A stretch of DNA of 64,000 bases, from assembly GCA_006503535.1 (NCBI GenBank), contig QYRS01000007.1, forward strand, positions 496,001 to 560,000. The letters run 5' to 3'. The notes below the pieces were generated by a model. The model did no database searches, was not told where the DNA came from, and saw only the letters and a list, made by a program, of their open reading frames with translations. The DNA is from Arthrinium phaeospermum. Taxonomy: Eukaryota; Ascomycota; Sordariomycetes; Amphisphaeriales; Apiosporaceae. Shown here one piece after another: positions 53,476 through 64,000 of this stretch. Both the position numbers and the translations under genes were made by a program. How positions within the stretch are numbered: position 1 is the first letter of the stretch; every line of letters starts with the position of its first letter.

Positions 53476-56400
53476 TTAGATGTAGTACATTGTGTCCTTG
53501 AGACGGTCGTGAATCTTCCGTCCAGAGGCCTTCAGAATGTGCTGTTCTTGCGACCCGCTAGAGACGGAGGTGTTGTCATCGGTCGACGCATCAAAGACGT
53601 CGGACATGTAGACGCGGCGTCTCGTACACAGGATGTCAGCATAATATGCCGGCGGGCAGATGCTGACCGCCTTGGTTGCGCGTCCGAAGAGGTAGCACAT
53701 CTCGTGCACCACCTTTTCCATCATGTTGGCGGCGTCGGCCTTGTACTTGGGCTGCTCAAAGATTTCATCCAGCAGCACGGTGTAATGCGCCGGGCGCGCG
53801 GTGCCTTGCAGAGCATTGTGGGCGACGAGGAAGAAGTCCCAGGTCCGGGCCAAGGTGACGCCGCGATCGACGACGGTTCCATTCTTGACGTTGCGGGATC
53901 TGGTCATGTTCGTGGTTTGGGTTGGGTAAAAGCGCGTCTGGTGTCGCTTGACCGAAACGACCAGTGTGAAGAGGGGCTTTCGGTTTGGTGGATAGATCTT
54001 CGTGCAGGCTCTGCGCATCTGCGGTACCTCGTTGGTGAGGACTTGCGCAAACTGGCCCTCGGAAACGCCGTCTCGGAAGATGAGGATGTTGTCCGGCAGC
54101 TGCCCCTTGTTCGCCTTCTGCCAGAGCCGAATACGACCGACGAACTCGTCACACAGCCGATCGTCCAGCATCTCCTGGCGACCCTTCTGCGTCCAAGTCG
54201 TGGGCAGCCATTGCGCCAGGTCTCGGTCGGTGCTCGAGACCATGCCCACAATGCTAGGGAGCCCGTCGCCGCCTCCCGAAAGGTTGGTGGGATGAGTGAC
54301 GTCGTATCCCACACTCATGGTCTTGCCTTCTTTGAAAATGGGAATGTCGTCCCGTAGTTTGTGGTTTGCACCACCCATCTTCAGGTTGACCTTGAGACCG
54401 ACATTGGCATAGTACTGACGGGGATCTTTGGCCAGACCCTTGAGCAGACTGTCTCGGACCACACAGACCGTGTGGAATCCAAACTCCGAGTCCCCAAGCA
54501 GTTTCACTGCATTATAGGTTTCGGCGCCCTTGCCAGATAAGACGACGAATACCATCTGCGCCTGCTCAATTGTTTTGAACGCCTCTCTAAGCACCTGCTC
54601 AGCATGTTGTCCTTTGGACAATCGGACCTGAAGCCCATTCGGGTGTTTGAATGGCTTGGACAAGATGCCCATACTGTCATTCATGAACTTGCGCCATGCT
54701 TCCATCGTACTTATGAGAACGTTGGGATCGTACGGGCGGCCAACACCGTCTTCGTGGATGTTGACCCAGGTACAGCGCTCAATGGGTTGCCCAGGCCTGT
54801 AGACTTTGATGCCCTGCATGTTCCATCCACCCTCGAATACGCTGGCCATTTTCTGTCCCTGGTATTGGATCGATGGAGTCGGCAGCTCACGTGCATGAAC
54901 GGTGAGCAAGTTCTTTCCAACACTGACATTGAAGGCTTTGAGGACTTCGCTGTCGTCCAAGCCCAGGCCTTGGCGCCCAAGCGTCGCAATGCTGGTTGCG
55001 TTCGCGAAAGGCGAGCGACAAGCGAATTCAATCATCTCACGCGTCTCCTCAGGCGTGGTTTTGCGGCGCACCGCTTGACCCGGTTTGATAGTGACGAATT
55101 CCGCTGGTATATAAATGGGTTTGGCCTTTGGGCCGATGTGGATCACAGGCAAGTTTGGTTCGACGGTGTAATTGTAGCCTAACAGAGCTGTCAGCATCGA
55201 CTATAGTAAAAGACTTGGCCACGATAACTTACGGATCTTGTAATACTGCGCAACAGTATAACTCTGCCCCTCCTTGAAGCCGGATGGGACTTCGCCATTG
55301 CCATCCAAGACGAACGACACCTCGCTTGGACGGGCAAAGTCGCGTTGGACGGTAACGCTCTTAGGTCCACCGTAACGCATCGCCAGCCCAGTCAAAGTCT
55401 TCTCTGAGGTGCGTCGGCCGGTCTTGTCTTGGGACGGCCCAGCTACCTTGCCCTTCTTACCGCTCTTGGGCTGACCATGGTCGAAGAGGAAGACCACTTC
55501 AGCACGAAGCCGGGCGAGGAGACGATGTACGTATCTCAGATTGTAGTCATCGTATTGCTCAAGAAGTCCTTTGACAGGACCCGCGAATCGAAAAACGCCG
55601 CTATATATTAGGAAAAGGTTAGCATCGCTACTTGAGACGCATTGAGGTCATGAGACCGTTAAGTAGTGCATCGGGTGAAGGGGTCAAGATCGGATCTAGC
55701 TATGAGAGTTGGAAGGGACCGCCAATACGTACTGAGACACATTCAAGTTTAGGAGAAGCCGCCCTGTTGCGGGACGAACGCTCTGGAAATACCCTCTGAT
55801 GATGGTATTCATGTCCGGACGGCCAAGAGGGCTTGATTGCCCTGGGACATTCAACGGAAAATGCCGGCTGCTGCCCAGCGATGCGACGTTGTTGTTTGAC
55901 CGTGGGGTATGGCCCAGCACAGCCCCGATTGCGGAAACAACGTCAGCATATACCGGGAAATCGCCCGAGTAGTCCTTCATGGTAGTGAGGTATTTGACGA
56001 GGGGGTCGACTTCGATGGATTTGGTTTGATCGAACTTAACGTCAAATTCCATGGGGCGGCCCTCATCTGTATACTCGATCCGGACGGTGAGATTGTCGTC
56101 GGGGAAGACCAGAGGGTTCAAAGAATAAACATAGTCTTTGAACTCCGAGACCCAAATTCCGCCAAGTTTTTCCATGGCCAGTTGGATGATGCGATGGAGC
56201 TTCCGGCCTTTGGGGTCAGGGTTCTTAGCTGGAACCTTCACTCCCGGTGGGAAAAATCTGGTGGGCGTCAATTTATACTGCAAGATTGTCTGCGGCTTGA
56301 CCGACATCTCGTAGTAATTGGTGGCAACCACAACCGCTTTGCCTTTGCTGCCATACGCCGGCCTCAGGGGGAAATGCTTGAGCGGAACCGAAGTCAGGGC

Positions 56401-56936
56401 CTCTGACGAAATATTCATGCCACCAATTTGGCTGGTGACGGCTTCGACTTTGAGGTCCTTTGTAAGCTTGTCCTCCAGCTTGGTTACGTCGGCATTAGGT
56501 TGGGGAAAGTTGCCACCGCTGCTAGTGTGTTAGTTACGTCTTGAAAGGCGGGAACATGATGAAGGCAGGCATACCCATAGACTTCTCCTTCACCTTCGAA
56601 CTTGACAGGACGAGGTCGGAAACCAGAGAAGCTCGCACCACCCCCGCGACCGCCACGGCCACCACGGTCGCCACGGAAGCCACCATCGCCGCGGCCACCA
56701 CCTCGGGATCCGCCACCATCTCCACGGCCACCTCTGTATCCGCCGCCATCTCCACGGCCACCTCGATAGCCACCGCCATCTCCGCGGCCACCACGGAAGC
56801 CTCCATCACCACGACCTCCACGGAAGCCACCGCTATCTCCGCGGCCACCGCCTCGGTAACCGCCGCCGTCGCCGCGACCCCGCGGGCCGCCATCTCCACG
56901 ACCTCCACGGAAATGGCCTCCGCCACGGTCAGACAT
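53476..56936 (-). CDS. Argonaute, QDE-2 type
   Basis: Four exons: 56575-56936, 55733-56518, 55233-55600 and 53476-55178, giving 1072 residues. Core slicer of RNA silencing: binds small RNAs and cuts matching transcripts. Order of parts: an RGG/RGD-rich N-terminus (first ~110 residues), the N domain with ALTSVPLKHFPLRP, linker and PAZ region, then MID (IVLSGKG-like VVLSGKGAETYNAVK) and PIWI. The DEDH catalytic set is complete: Asp798 in SVGYDVTHPT, Glu841 in GRQEMLDD, Asp875 in IFRDGVSEGQF and His970 in ARPAHYTVLL. The C-terminus ends TMYYI, typical for the family. QDE-2 in Neurospora acts in quelling and small-RNA maturation; the same role here is inferred. Frame is clean throughout. Confidence 0.95.
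56630..56925 (-). repeat. Minisatellite encoding the RGG-rich Argonaute N-terminus
   Basis: Imperfect repeats of about 24 to 36 bases give GGYRGGRGDG-type units within exon 1. RGG tracts bind RNA and are targets of arginine methylation; repeat number probably varies between strains. Confidence 0.8.
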
Positions 56937-59900
56937 GATGTCGTAATTGTTGATGACTTTGCGTCAAAAAATGCTAGGCTTAAGGGTGTTTTTTTTAATG
57001 ATATCTCGTTTGAGAAGCCGATTGGTGATGAGAAAGCCACAAGACTAGTAGTAAGTCTCAAGGGATTGGGTGTAGATATGTGCAGATCCAGTTATCTGTA
57101 GCACCAAGTCAGCGTTTGCAGAGGAAACAAGAGGACAAAAGAAGTTGCTAGAAGCAGTGTGTTGTTGACGGGGGTTAGGGTAGACTGTTGTCCAGGCACA
57201 TCAGAACAAGCAGCGAAACAGGATGGTGCAACTACACGATGCCTTGAACCTTGTTTAGAAGCAGTCGCGTTTGTTGAACGTCCTGGTCTCAATCATTGTT
57301 CGCTTGGCAGATTTGAAATGTTTGCTGGCCATACGTTATGAGCGAGAGCTCATTGTGTCCCGCTGGATGAAGATAAAGTAGGATAACCTTGTGCAATGAA
57401 AGCAAGCATGGGTCGCCAAACTGGGAATTTGCTTGACACACGAGGCTGCACAACAAGAGTGTGCTAAACAAAAAAGACCAAATCGGGATTCCGCTCTTAC
57501 CTACCGACCCAGGCCATCGCCGAGTGTTCGGTAGGCAACTGCGCTTTCAAGCGTACTTACCAGAGGGGAGCCCTTGTGTGTTTGGGTAAAGAGTGAAAGA
57601 GCATGAAAGTGAAGAAGAGTGTTGGGGATCAGTGGTGACATGCAAGACCAGAGAACTGGGTGTGTCTTCCCTTCTTCCACCTTGGAGATATGGAGGAGTT
57701 GGTTGATATATATTGGAATCGCCTACCTTAGGGAGCCAAGATGCTGACTGGTTGGATGGCGAACAAACTTCAGATGAAAGGTAGCTACCCAGTGACTCAA
57801 GCCGACGCTGGACAAAGGTCAGAATAAGACATTGACAACTAGCAGAGCCTCTTGCCTTGATAGAGTGTAACCTCGAAACAGCAAGTATGCCGATTTGCCA
57901 GATATGTGATTTTTGATATCCGGTTGATGTTCGGCGGCGTGCAACTTACAGCGGGTCGCAGGATTGCGCGTTGTGCTAAGGAGCTCGACGATCTGGGGAG
58001 GGAGGCAGAGAATAGTTGCAGGTGGGGAGGTATTGCTCTAGCAGCACAATCCAGGAAGCACGGATTGCCAGCACTCAAGTAAATTGAGATAGGTTTTCAC
58101 TGGCAACAAAGCATCACCAGTCTGAATCGTGGGCAAGTAATGAAACGGATGAAAAGAAAGGAAAGTTGATCTGGAGACAGACTGTCTAGTTCCCGATCAG
58201 AAAAGGAACCCACCTGGTATTGAGGCCCACCATCGAATGGTGCGTATCACAGCCTAGTAAGGTTGCAACTTCTGCGACTCCCATCAATCAAACAGCTGGA
58301 GATCAGGCTGGAGGTAGGCCGCCTGCAGGACTTAGGTTGTCATACGGTTCTACGTCACTGACCAGTGTTACTGAAACCAGACCGTAGTAGTATGAACGCT
58401 GGGCAGGCGAGGCAGGCAGCAAACGGGTCGAGTTCTGACAGAACCCTCGCCTTGTCACCTTATCATTCGCCCTTTGGCGTTTACGCCTCCTACCTCAAAC
58501 GATAAAGTCGCGGTGGGAAGTTCCAGGATGCGGAGCGCGGGAGGCCAGTAAACACAGGGGCAGGCGTCGCTAATCTAGACTCAAACCAGCCTAGAGTCCC
58601 CTACAAGTGTCGCCCATCCTCTTGAACAACTAAACTTGCACTCACTATCTGGCGTCCTTCTACCATCAGATTCGATGATACGCTGCTTGAAATCGAAATA
58701 ACCGGAGGTAAAGTAGAATCGTAGCTCTACTTTGCTGCTTCCGGTTGATGATCTTTTTCACTACCTATTGCTCTTCTTGTGCAAAATTGCACACCGCCAG
58801 CTCTGAATCCGCCGCAAGGGGGTTTTGGTTGATGCAGGACTCCGTTAGTGAACTGAAAAAGCAAAAATCAGGCTGTCGGCAACCTGCTTTCAAACGATAA
58901 ACACCCTGACACGATGCTTGTCGTCAGCGGGGGTGTTGGATGGCAGTTTGAGAACAGAGGTGAATACTACGCCGTTTCGTTTGCACAGGTTGGCAGGACA
59001 GAAGTAAGCTGTTGGCTAGGCATACTCTATGCTTGGCTGAGGCATCCAAATGCTGCGTCGTAACCGACAAGCAGGTTACCGGCTGTCGATGTTTACCATG
59101 CATCAAAAAGCAGCGATTGCCGGCGCCTGGATCTGCCTAGGTCATCATATTCCGTGAGGTGGTATCTGTTTGTCCGCTATGGATCGGATGGAAGTACCGT
59201 TTTTACCCCGCGCTTGAGCCCGTAGCTTAGCAGCAACCGCTGGAGCCCGTCCTTGCATACACTTCATGTGCCAATGTGTTGTCATCCATATTCGGCAGCG
59301 AGCGAGCGTCTCGAAAGCGACAAACAACTTGCCTCCTTTGTCCATGATGCCATGACCGTCAAAGTACGCCCAATCGTGATGTAGGTGCTACCTGAGTACC
59401 TATATGTTGCTTGTTGACATTCTCTTCATCTAGGAAGATTGCAGAAACCCGGCTGCCAAGTCGAGAGAGATCTTCTCAGATGCGACTATCCCGATGCCCC
59501 CCCAGTCGAGTGCCGAAGCAGATTAGATTGAGTGCAACGAAGAAACCGGCGGTCAGCCCACCACGACCCAAACTTTGATCGTCGCCGTGACAAGTCACAA
59601 GTCGCTACCAACCACAACCGAAGCTCCATAAGCCCATCCTCCATCTCTTAGCGACGGGATCAGCAAGGTCAATCTTGGATCTTGTGTTGGGCACTGGTTG
59701 ATGACTGGGTTCTCTCTACACAAACAGACAATTGGGTCTGAAATCCTGCCTGTGTAGGATCTTCGATCCAGTGTCTGCACACCAAAGTGAGCGTTCACTT
59801 GATACGGACCACTCTGCCTCAAAATCGCCCCTTCCGACCATCACCATACCCCATACTGTCCAACCATGCTATCACCACTACTTATACTTCAATAAGTCGC

Positions 59901-59938
59901 CTCAGCTTCAACATCGAATCATACAAATTTCGCATTCT
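56937..59938. other. Intergenic, 3 kb
   Basis: Upstream of Argonaute; likely holds its promoter and 5-prime leader at the left side. No supported gene on either strand. Open stretches (for example 57839-58078 minus) show no motif. Confidence 0.45.
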
Positions 59939-60011
59939 GCCTGGTTAGCTCAATCGGTAGAGCGTGAGACTCTTAATCTCAAGGCTGCGGGTTCGACCCC
60001 CGCATCGGGCT
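59939..60011 (+). tRNA. tRNA-Lys (anticodon CTT)
   Basis: 73 bases forming a full cloverleaf. The acceptor strands GCCTGGT and ATCGGGC pair with two G-U pairs. A-box TAGCTCAATCGG, anticodon stem TGAGA/TCTCA around loop CTCTTAA (anticodon CTT), and T-arm GCGGG-TTCGACC-CCCGC with the B-box. No intron; no CCA encoded, as usual in eukaryotes. A T5 terminator follows near 60054. Confidence 0.95.
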
Positions 60012-60340
60012 CAATTCCTGATGCATCTCATTCAATGAGATACTGTCAACCTTACTTTTTGCTATTTTTGCAGTCTAATCAAATCCCCCAGGACGTCGCC
60101 GCGAAAAACATTCCATATAGTCCACTCTCTTCTCTCATTATTGTTTTGCATATCAATGCTCTCTTATGCCACACAAGTAGCCCATTTACATACAGTGTTT
60201 TGTTCGTCATCCCCCATTGAAGAAGGCGAGTGGCCGCAGTCAACGATGCTTCACCTGCCTACACCAAACCAATGGGACTGGCACACAAGATTTGGTACCC
60301 CTAATGAACGAAAGCCCACTGTAGCCACCTCTCGCGCAAT
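60012..60340. other. Intergenic between tRNA-Lys and MFS transporter
   Basis: 329 bases; the Pol III terminator of the tRNA and the 3-prime flank of the MFS gene. Nothing else seen. Confidence 0.5.
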
Positions 60341-62695
60341 CTATTCCAAGACCCCTCTCTCCGTCATAGCTTCTGGTGTTTTCTCGCCCTGAACGAGCTT
60401 CTGCTTCGTGACATGCTCCTGTGACATCGAGTACCCCTTGACCGTGAAACTCAACAGCATGCCCGCTGCGGAAAACGCAAGGAGCGCAATCCAGATAGCG
60501 CCGAGCGAGTCTGAGTACGCATTGATCATGAGAGACCTCGTGGCACTGCCGGTGTCCATCTCCTTGATGACCTCGACGATCAGGGTGGCGTCTCGGGAAT
60601 ACCCCTCGGCGACGTCGGTAAACTGGGGGATGTCCTCCAGCTTATGCTTGAACGCATTCTGGAATATGACGCCCGAGACCGCGACGCCGACGGCCGAACC
60701 AAACACGCGGATGAAGGAGAAGAAAGCCGCCGCGTGCCCGTTGAACTGAGGTCTGTTTCTTTGTTAGTAGTTTATGTGGCGGTCATCCAACGATTGGGGC
60801 AATGGTAATAGAAGTTACGTACTCGGTGCTCGCTTGGATACACAGGATCTGCGGCGTGAACAGTATGCCCGTCCCGATACCGAGGGGTGTTTGCACAAAG
60901 ACCCAGCGCACCACGCTCGTGTCCGGGCCCAGTAGCATTAACAGTCCGCATCCCACTGTCAACAGGACCCAGCCCAGCCACAGCGCCCACCGGTACCGTT
61001 GGACTTTGCCCACGGCGTATCCCGAGGCTGTGCTTGCCCATGAGAGGTGTATTGTCACTGGCAACAGTCCGACGGCAGACATGATAGGGGAATATGTCTT
61101 GACACCTTGAAAGTACAAGACTAGTGGTATTCGATGGCACCGATCAGCTGACGTGACTGGAATGGGATGGATTGGTCCGAGAAACCGGGCGCACACCGCC
61201 ACTACTCACCTAAGAAGTAAATGGAAGCTGTGTTGAGAAGGCCTTGCAACATGCATCCAACATATGTCGATGTAGCTGTGAATGTCTTAAACATGCGTTG
61301 CTCAAGAATTGGTTCCCCGGCGAAGCTAAACTCCCAGTAGATGAAGGCTAGGATTCCCGCGAAGCCAACGAGCAGTGGGATGAGTACTTGGTACGAGCCC
61401 CTGGGAAATATGTCAGTAGCTTGCATGATTCTCCGCTGGTGGTGAGCACAGATGGTCTCTATGATCTGGAGCTTCAAACGTACCATGCGAACATGACGCC
61501 TCCTGTAGTCATGCCAAACAAGAACCCGGCGGAGCTAACGGAGAACAAGGTCGCGCCCAGCCAGTCGAACCGGCCAAGCTTCTCGAAGATGTGACCGGGT
61601 AATGTCTCCAGTTTCAGGAAGAAGGTCACGAAGATCATGGCCAGTCCGACAATAGGCAAGTTTATCCAGAAGATCCAGCGCCAGGACTTTTGAGGTCAGC
61701 ATGTCTGCGTGCAGTTTCCGAGTAAGTGGAATCACCCACAACATACTGAGCAAACGCTGCTCCGACCAAGGGCCCGGCCGCGGTGCCCACACACCACATG
61801 ATGGAGTTGATGCTGAACCAGATCCCTCGATGGGCAAGAGGGATCAGATCAGAGATGAGGATCTGTAGGGATGAGGAGAGCAGTGTAAGCGAGCTGTGAT
61901 CCTTCCCCAGATTACTTCGAGCCTCGTACCTCAACAAGCACCATGAGTCCACCACCTATCCGTATTCAGTGGGTCAATGTCTGACTTATCTGCGAGCATA
62001 GATGCCCTTCTTGGACTCAGGTTGATACTACTTACCACCAAGACCCTGCAATATGCCGATGGAGTCAATTTAGCATCTATAACACGTTTCATCTGCGCAT
62101 CGTGGCTGTCTTAGGAGCGTACCTGGACTGTTCTCCCACCCAGTACCACATTGAAGTTCTTCGCGAGCGCCACGATCAGTGACCCGCCTCCGAACCCAGC
62201 AGCACTGAGATACAGCATCTAGCGTAGATATTGTACACAGTCAGCATAGAAAGCGTCAGGGGTCCGCTACCCGCAAGGATCGTTGGATGACATGGTCCCA
62301 TTAAAGCTAAGCAGACTCACAATCCTACGCCCCAAGATGTGCGACATGGACGCCACGGGCGGCTGCACGACCGTCGACGCCAGCATGTAGCTGGTGCCGG
62401 CCCAGAAGGCCTGCAGGGCGGTGGCGCCGAGCTCCGCGCTCATGATGGGCAGCGCGGTGGGCAGGGCCGTGACCTCGAGGCAGACGGCCGAGATGACGAG
62501 CTGCAGCGAGATGAAGGCGAGGAGGAAGCGGCGGGTCGGCTTCCACTGCACATCTGTGTCGCTTTCGGGGCCTGCTGCTGCTGCCTTTTCGTCGACATCT
62601 TGCTGCTGTCCGGTGGTGCTGCCGGGCTCGGTCTGGTTCGGTGCGGGGTGGCGGTAGACTGCCCGCTGGGCGGGGGACGATTGGATTGCCTCCAT
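60341..62695 (-). CDS. MFS multidrug-type transporter, DHA2 (14-segment) family
   Basis: Nine exons: 62321-62695, 62123-62218, 62036-62045, 61930-61955, 61740-61862, 61484-61686, 61210-61400, 60823-61120 and 60341-60752, giving 577 residues. Proton-driven efflux or uptake carrier at the plasma membrane. A hydrophilic N-terminus of about 55 residues is followed by membrane segments starting FLLAFISLQLVISAVCLEVT. Landmarks are MSHILGRRI (motif A region), MWCVGTAAGPLVGAAF (motif C, typical of drug/H+ antiporters), WRWIFWINLPIVGL, and VFVQTPLGIGTGILFTPQ. The third exon is only 10 nt and the fourth 26 nt; together they code GLGGGGLMVLVE. All junctions keep frame. The substrate is unknown; no biosynthetic cluster is seen around it. 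Confidence 0.9.
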
Positions 62696-64000
62696 GTTCA
62701 AGGGGCCGGTATGTGACAGCCCACGTACACTCGACAGCTTGAAGTTCAATGGCGGCCTTTTGCGTATAATGAACACAAACTATGAATGGATGAAGAGCAG
62801 CTTTTCTTGCGCACTCTGATCTTCCCGATTCGATCATAGTGGGCCCTCTTTGGTTTCTGACATGTCGGCGTCCCAATCGCGCCCTCCGATTGACCGCTCC
62901 GAAGCGAACTCCGATATAAGGCAATGCGACTTCCCGTAGAGCCCATTCAAGACATTCTCTCCACTGCGTGCGTGTAATTTATTGCTTTGCTCTTGGATAG
63001 TGTCGCTCCTGAAAGCAGTCCAGTATTCCTGCGACGATACTTCGTTTCCCTATCCCGCGGCTTCCCTCAATAGATACGGGTGGGAGCATACTGGCTACGG
63101 ACGGGTTCACAGTGGCGTGGTGTTTGTGATCACCCTTTGATACGTCATGAGGAGTTTTGGGACTGTTCTTGAGATCACATCGGGCGCTTCAAGAAAGGGA
63201 AAACTCAACTAGTAACTTCGATGAGGGCCTGATAGGATTGACATGGCTTGCTTATCGTCATATCTAGAGTAATAGGGGAACATAGACCCTTGTTCTGTTT
63301 CTAAGTTTCAAGTGATCGTCGGACAGTCAAGTCAGGGGTGGAATAACTGGCGGATGCCAACGGACTGGTTAGTTCGTGGCTGGAGAAACAACAACTGGTT
63401 GTCAGAGTATGCACTTATAGAAGAAAGAGGGCTCTCCTGAATCCAGTTCAATATCGGAAACACTTCCCATCAGGTAATGCAAAACGCCTGACTTCGTTCA
63501 GCAGGCTACCCCAAGCGGTAAGGTCTCATCACCACATGATTTACCACCCCTGAACCATCAGTATATCAGCTATTGTTCCGGGTGCTTTCACATGTAAGTC
63601 ATGCATCCTGGCGGTCCGTACCTGATAGACATACCCAAATCCCTTTTACGGAATCGTATTTGGTACCAGGTCATTCAGATAAGGGGCGGCTGTGTGACAG
63701 GACCGCCCTCCATCCATTTTCCTCAAGCTGTGCTACGTAGCACATAAGATAATGCCTCATCTACTGCAGCATAGCCAAGCGGGCAAATCTCGGGGGCAGA
63801 TCTCTGGTCCATCCATATGCCAGATCCACCGGTCGTCAAAGAAAAGCCCGAAACCACTGGCTTCGGCATGCAACCATGGGGTCGAGAGTGGAGACTCCAT
63901 GACTAGAATGTGCAGACACCCCAGATCTATACCCACCTTTACGAACTATTGAGGGGCTACGTCGGACTCGATTGCGAAGACTGGCCCACGAAGTACTGCA
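62696..64000. other. Intergenic, right end of window
   Basis: Promoter side of the MFS gene and about 1 kb with no supported gene. A neighbour beyond the window cannot be judged. Confidence 0.45.

Noticed and set aside
1..64000. CRISPR arrays, insertion sequences, integrated viruses
   Set aside because: No regular spacer-repeat array, no transposase, reverse transcriptase or terminal repeat pair was seen; the sequence is eukaryotic.

Overview
The window looks like nuclear DNA of a filamentous ascomycete, most likely a Sordariomycete. Evidence: genes split by short introns (about 50 to 145 bases) with GTRNGT donors and CTAAC/CTGAC branch sites; a lone 5S rRNA gene between protein genes; a QDE-2-type Argonaute with an RGG-rich N-terminus; and an AcuK/ERT1-type zinc-cluster regulator. 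Genes lie on both strands with no operons. I see no transposon, virus or CRISPR array. All family names come from motifs read by eye; no database was searched.

Layout. 0.4-2.2 kb: BTB/Whi2-like regulator (-). 3.8-4.8 kb: COQ3 (-), divergent from RIB3 (+, 5.5-6.2 kb), which is followed by riboflavin kinase FMN1 (+, 7.1-7.8 kb). 9.8-12.0 kb: AcuK/ERT1 gluconeogenesis regulator (-). 12.0-18.5 kb: gene-poor, with short disrupted coding-like stretches. 18.5-21.0 kb: membrane-anchored GH5 exo-beta-1,3-glucanase (-). 22.0-23.3 kb: branched-chain keto acid dehydrogenase E1 beta (+). 24.6-27.2 kb: copper amine oxidase (-), divergent from an APC amino acid/GABA-type permease (+, 28.1-30.0 kb) across an intergenic stretch with clustered GATA sites. 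32-41 kb: little-known genes (RRM-like protein, an orphan, a P-loop fragment, a Gfd2-like DEDD-fold protein, a secreted leucine-rich protein, a possible small secreted protein). 42.4-47.1 kb: fatty acid desaturase-like, Fmp52-like, RING finger and small mitochondrial-type genes. 48.2-49.1 kb: GPI-anchored cysteine-rich wall protein. 51.9-52.7 kb: alpha/beta hydrolase. 52.7 kb: 5S rRNA. 53.5-56.9 kb: Argonaute. 59.9 kb: tRNA-Lys(CTT). 60.3-62.7 kb: DHA2-type MFS transporter with a 10-nt micro-exon.

Themes. Mitochondrial and intermediary metabolism dominates the left half (ubiquinone, riboflavin/FMN, gluconeogenesis control, branched-chain catabolism, amine nitrogen). Cell surface, transport and RNA-silencing genes dominate the right half.

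Reading-frame quality. Four otherwise convincing genes carry a single frame break each. Three of them look like one missing G/C in a homopolymer run and the fourth lies in an AT repeat. This pattern suggests consensus errors in the assembly more than four independent pseudogenes, so affected entries are called as genes with a noted break.
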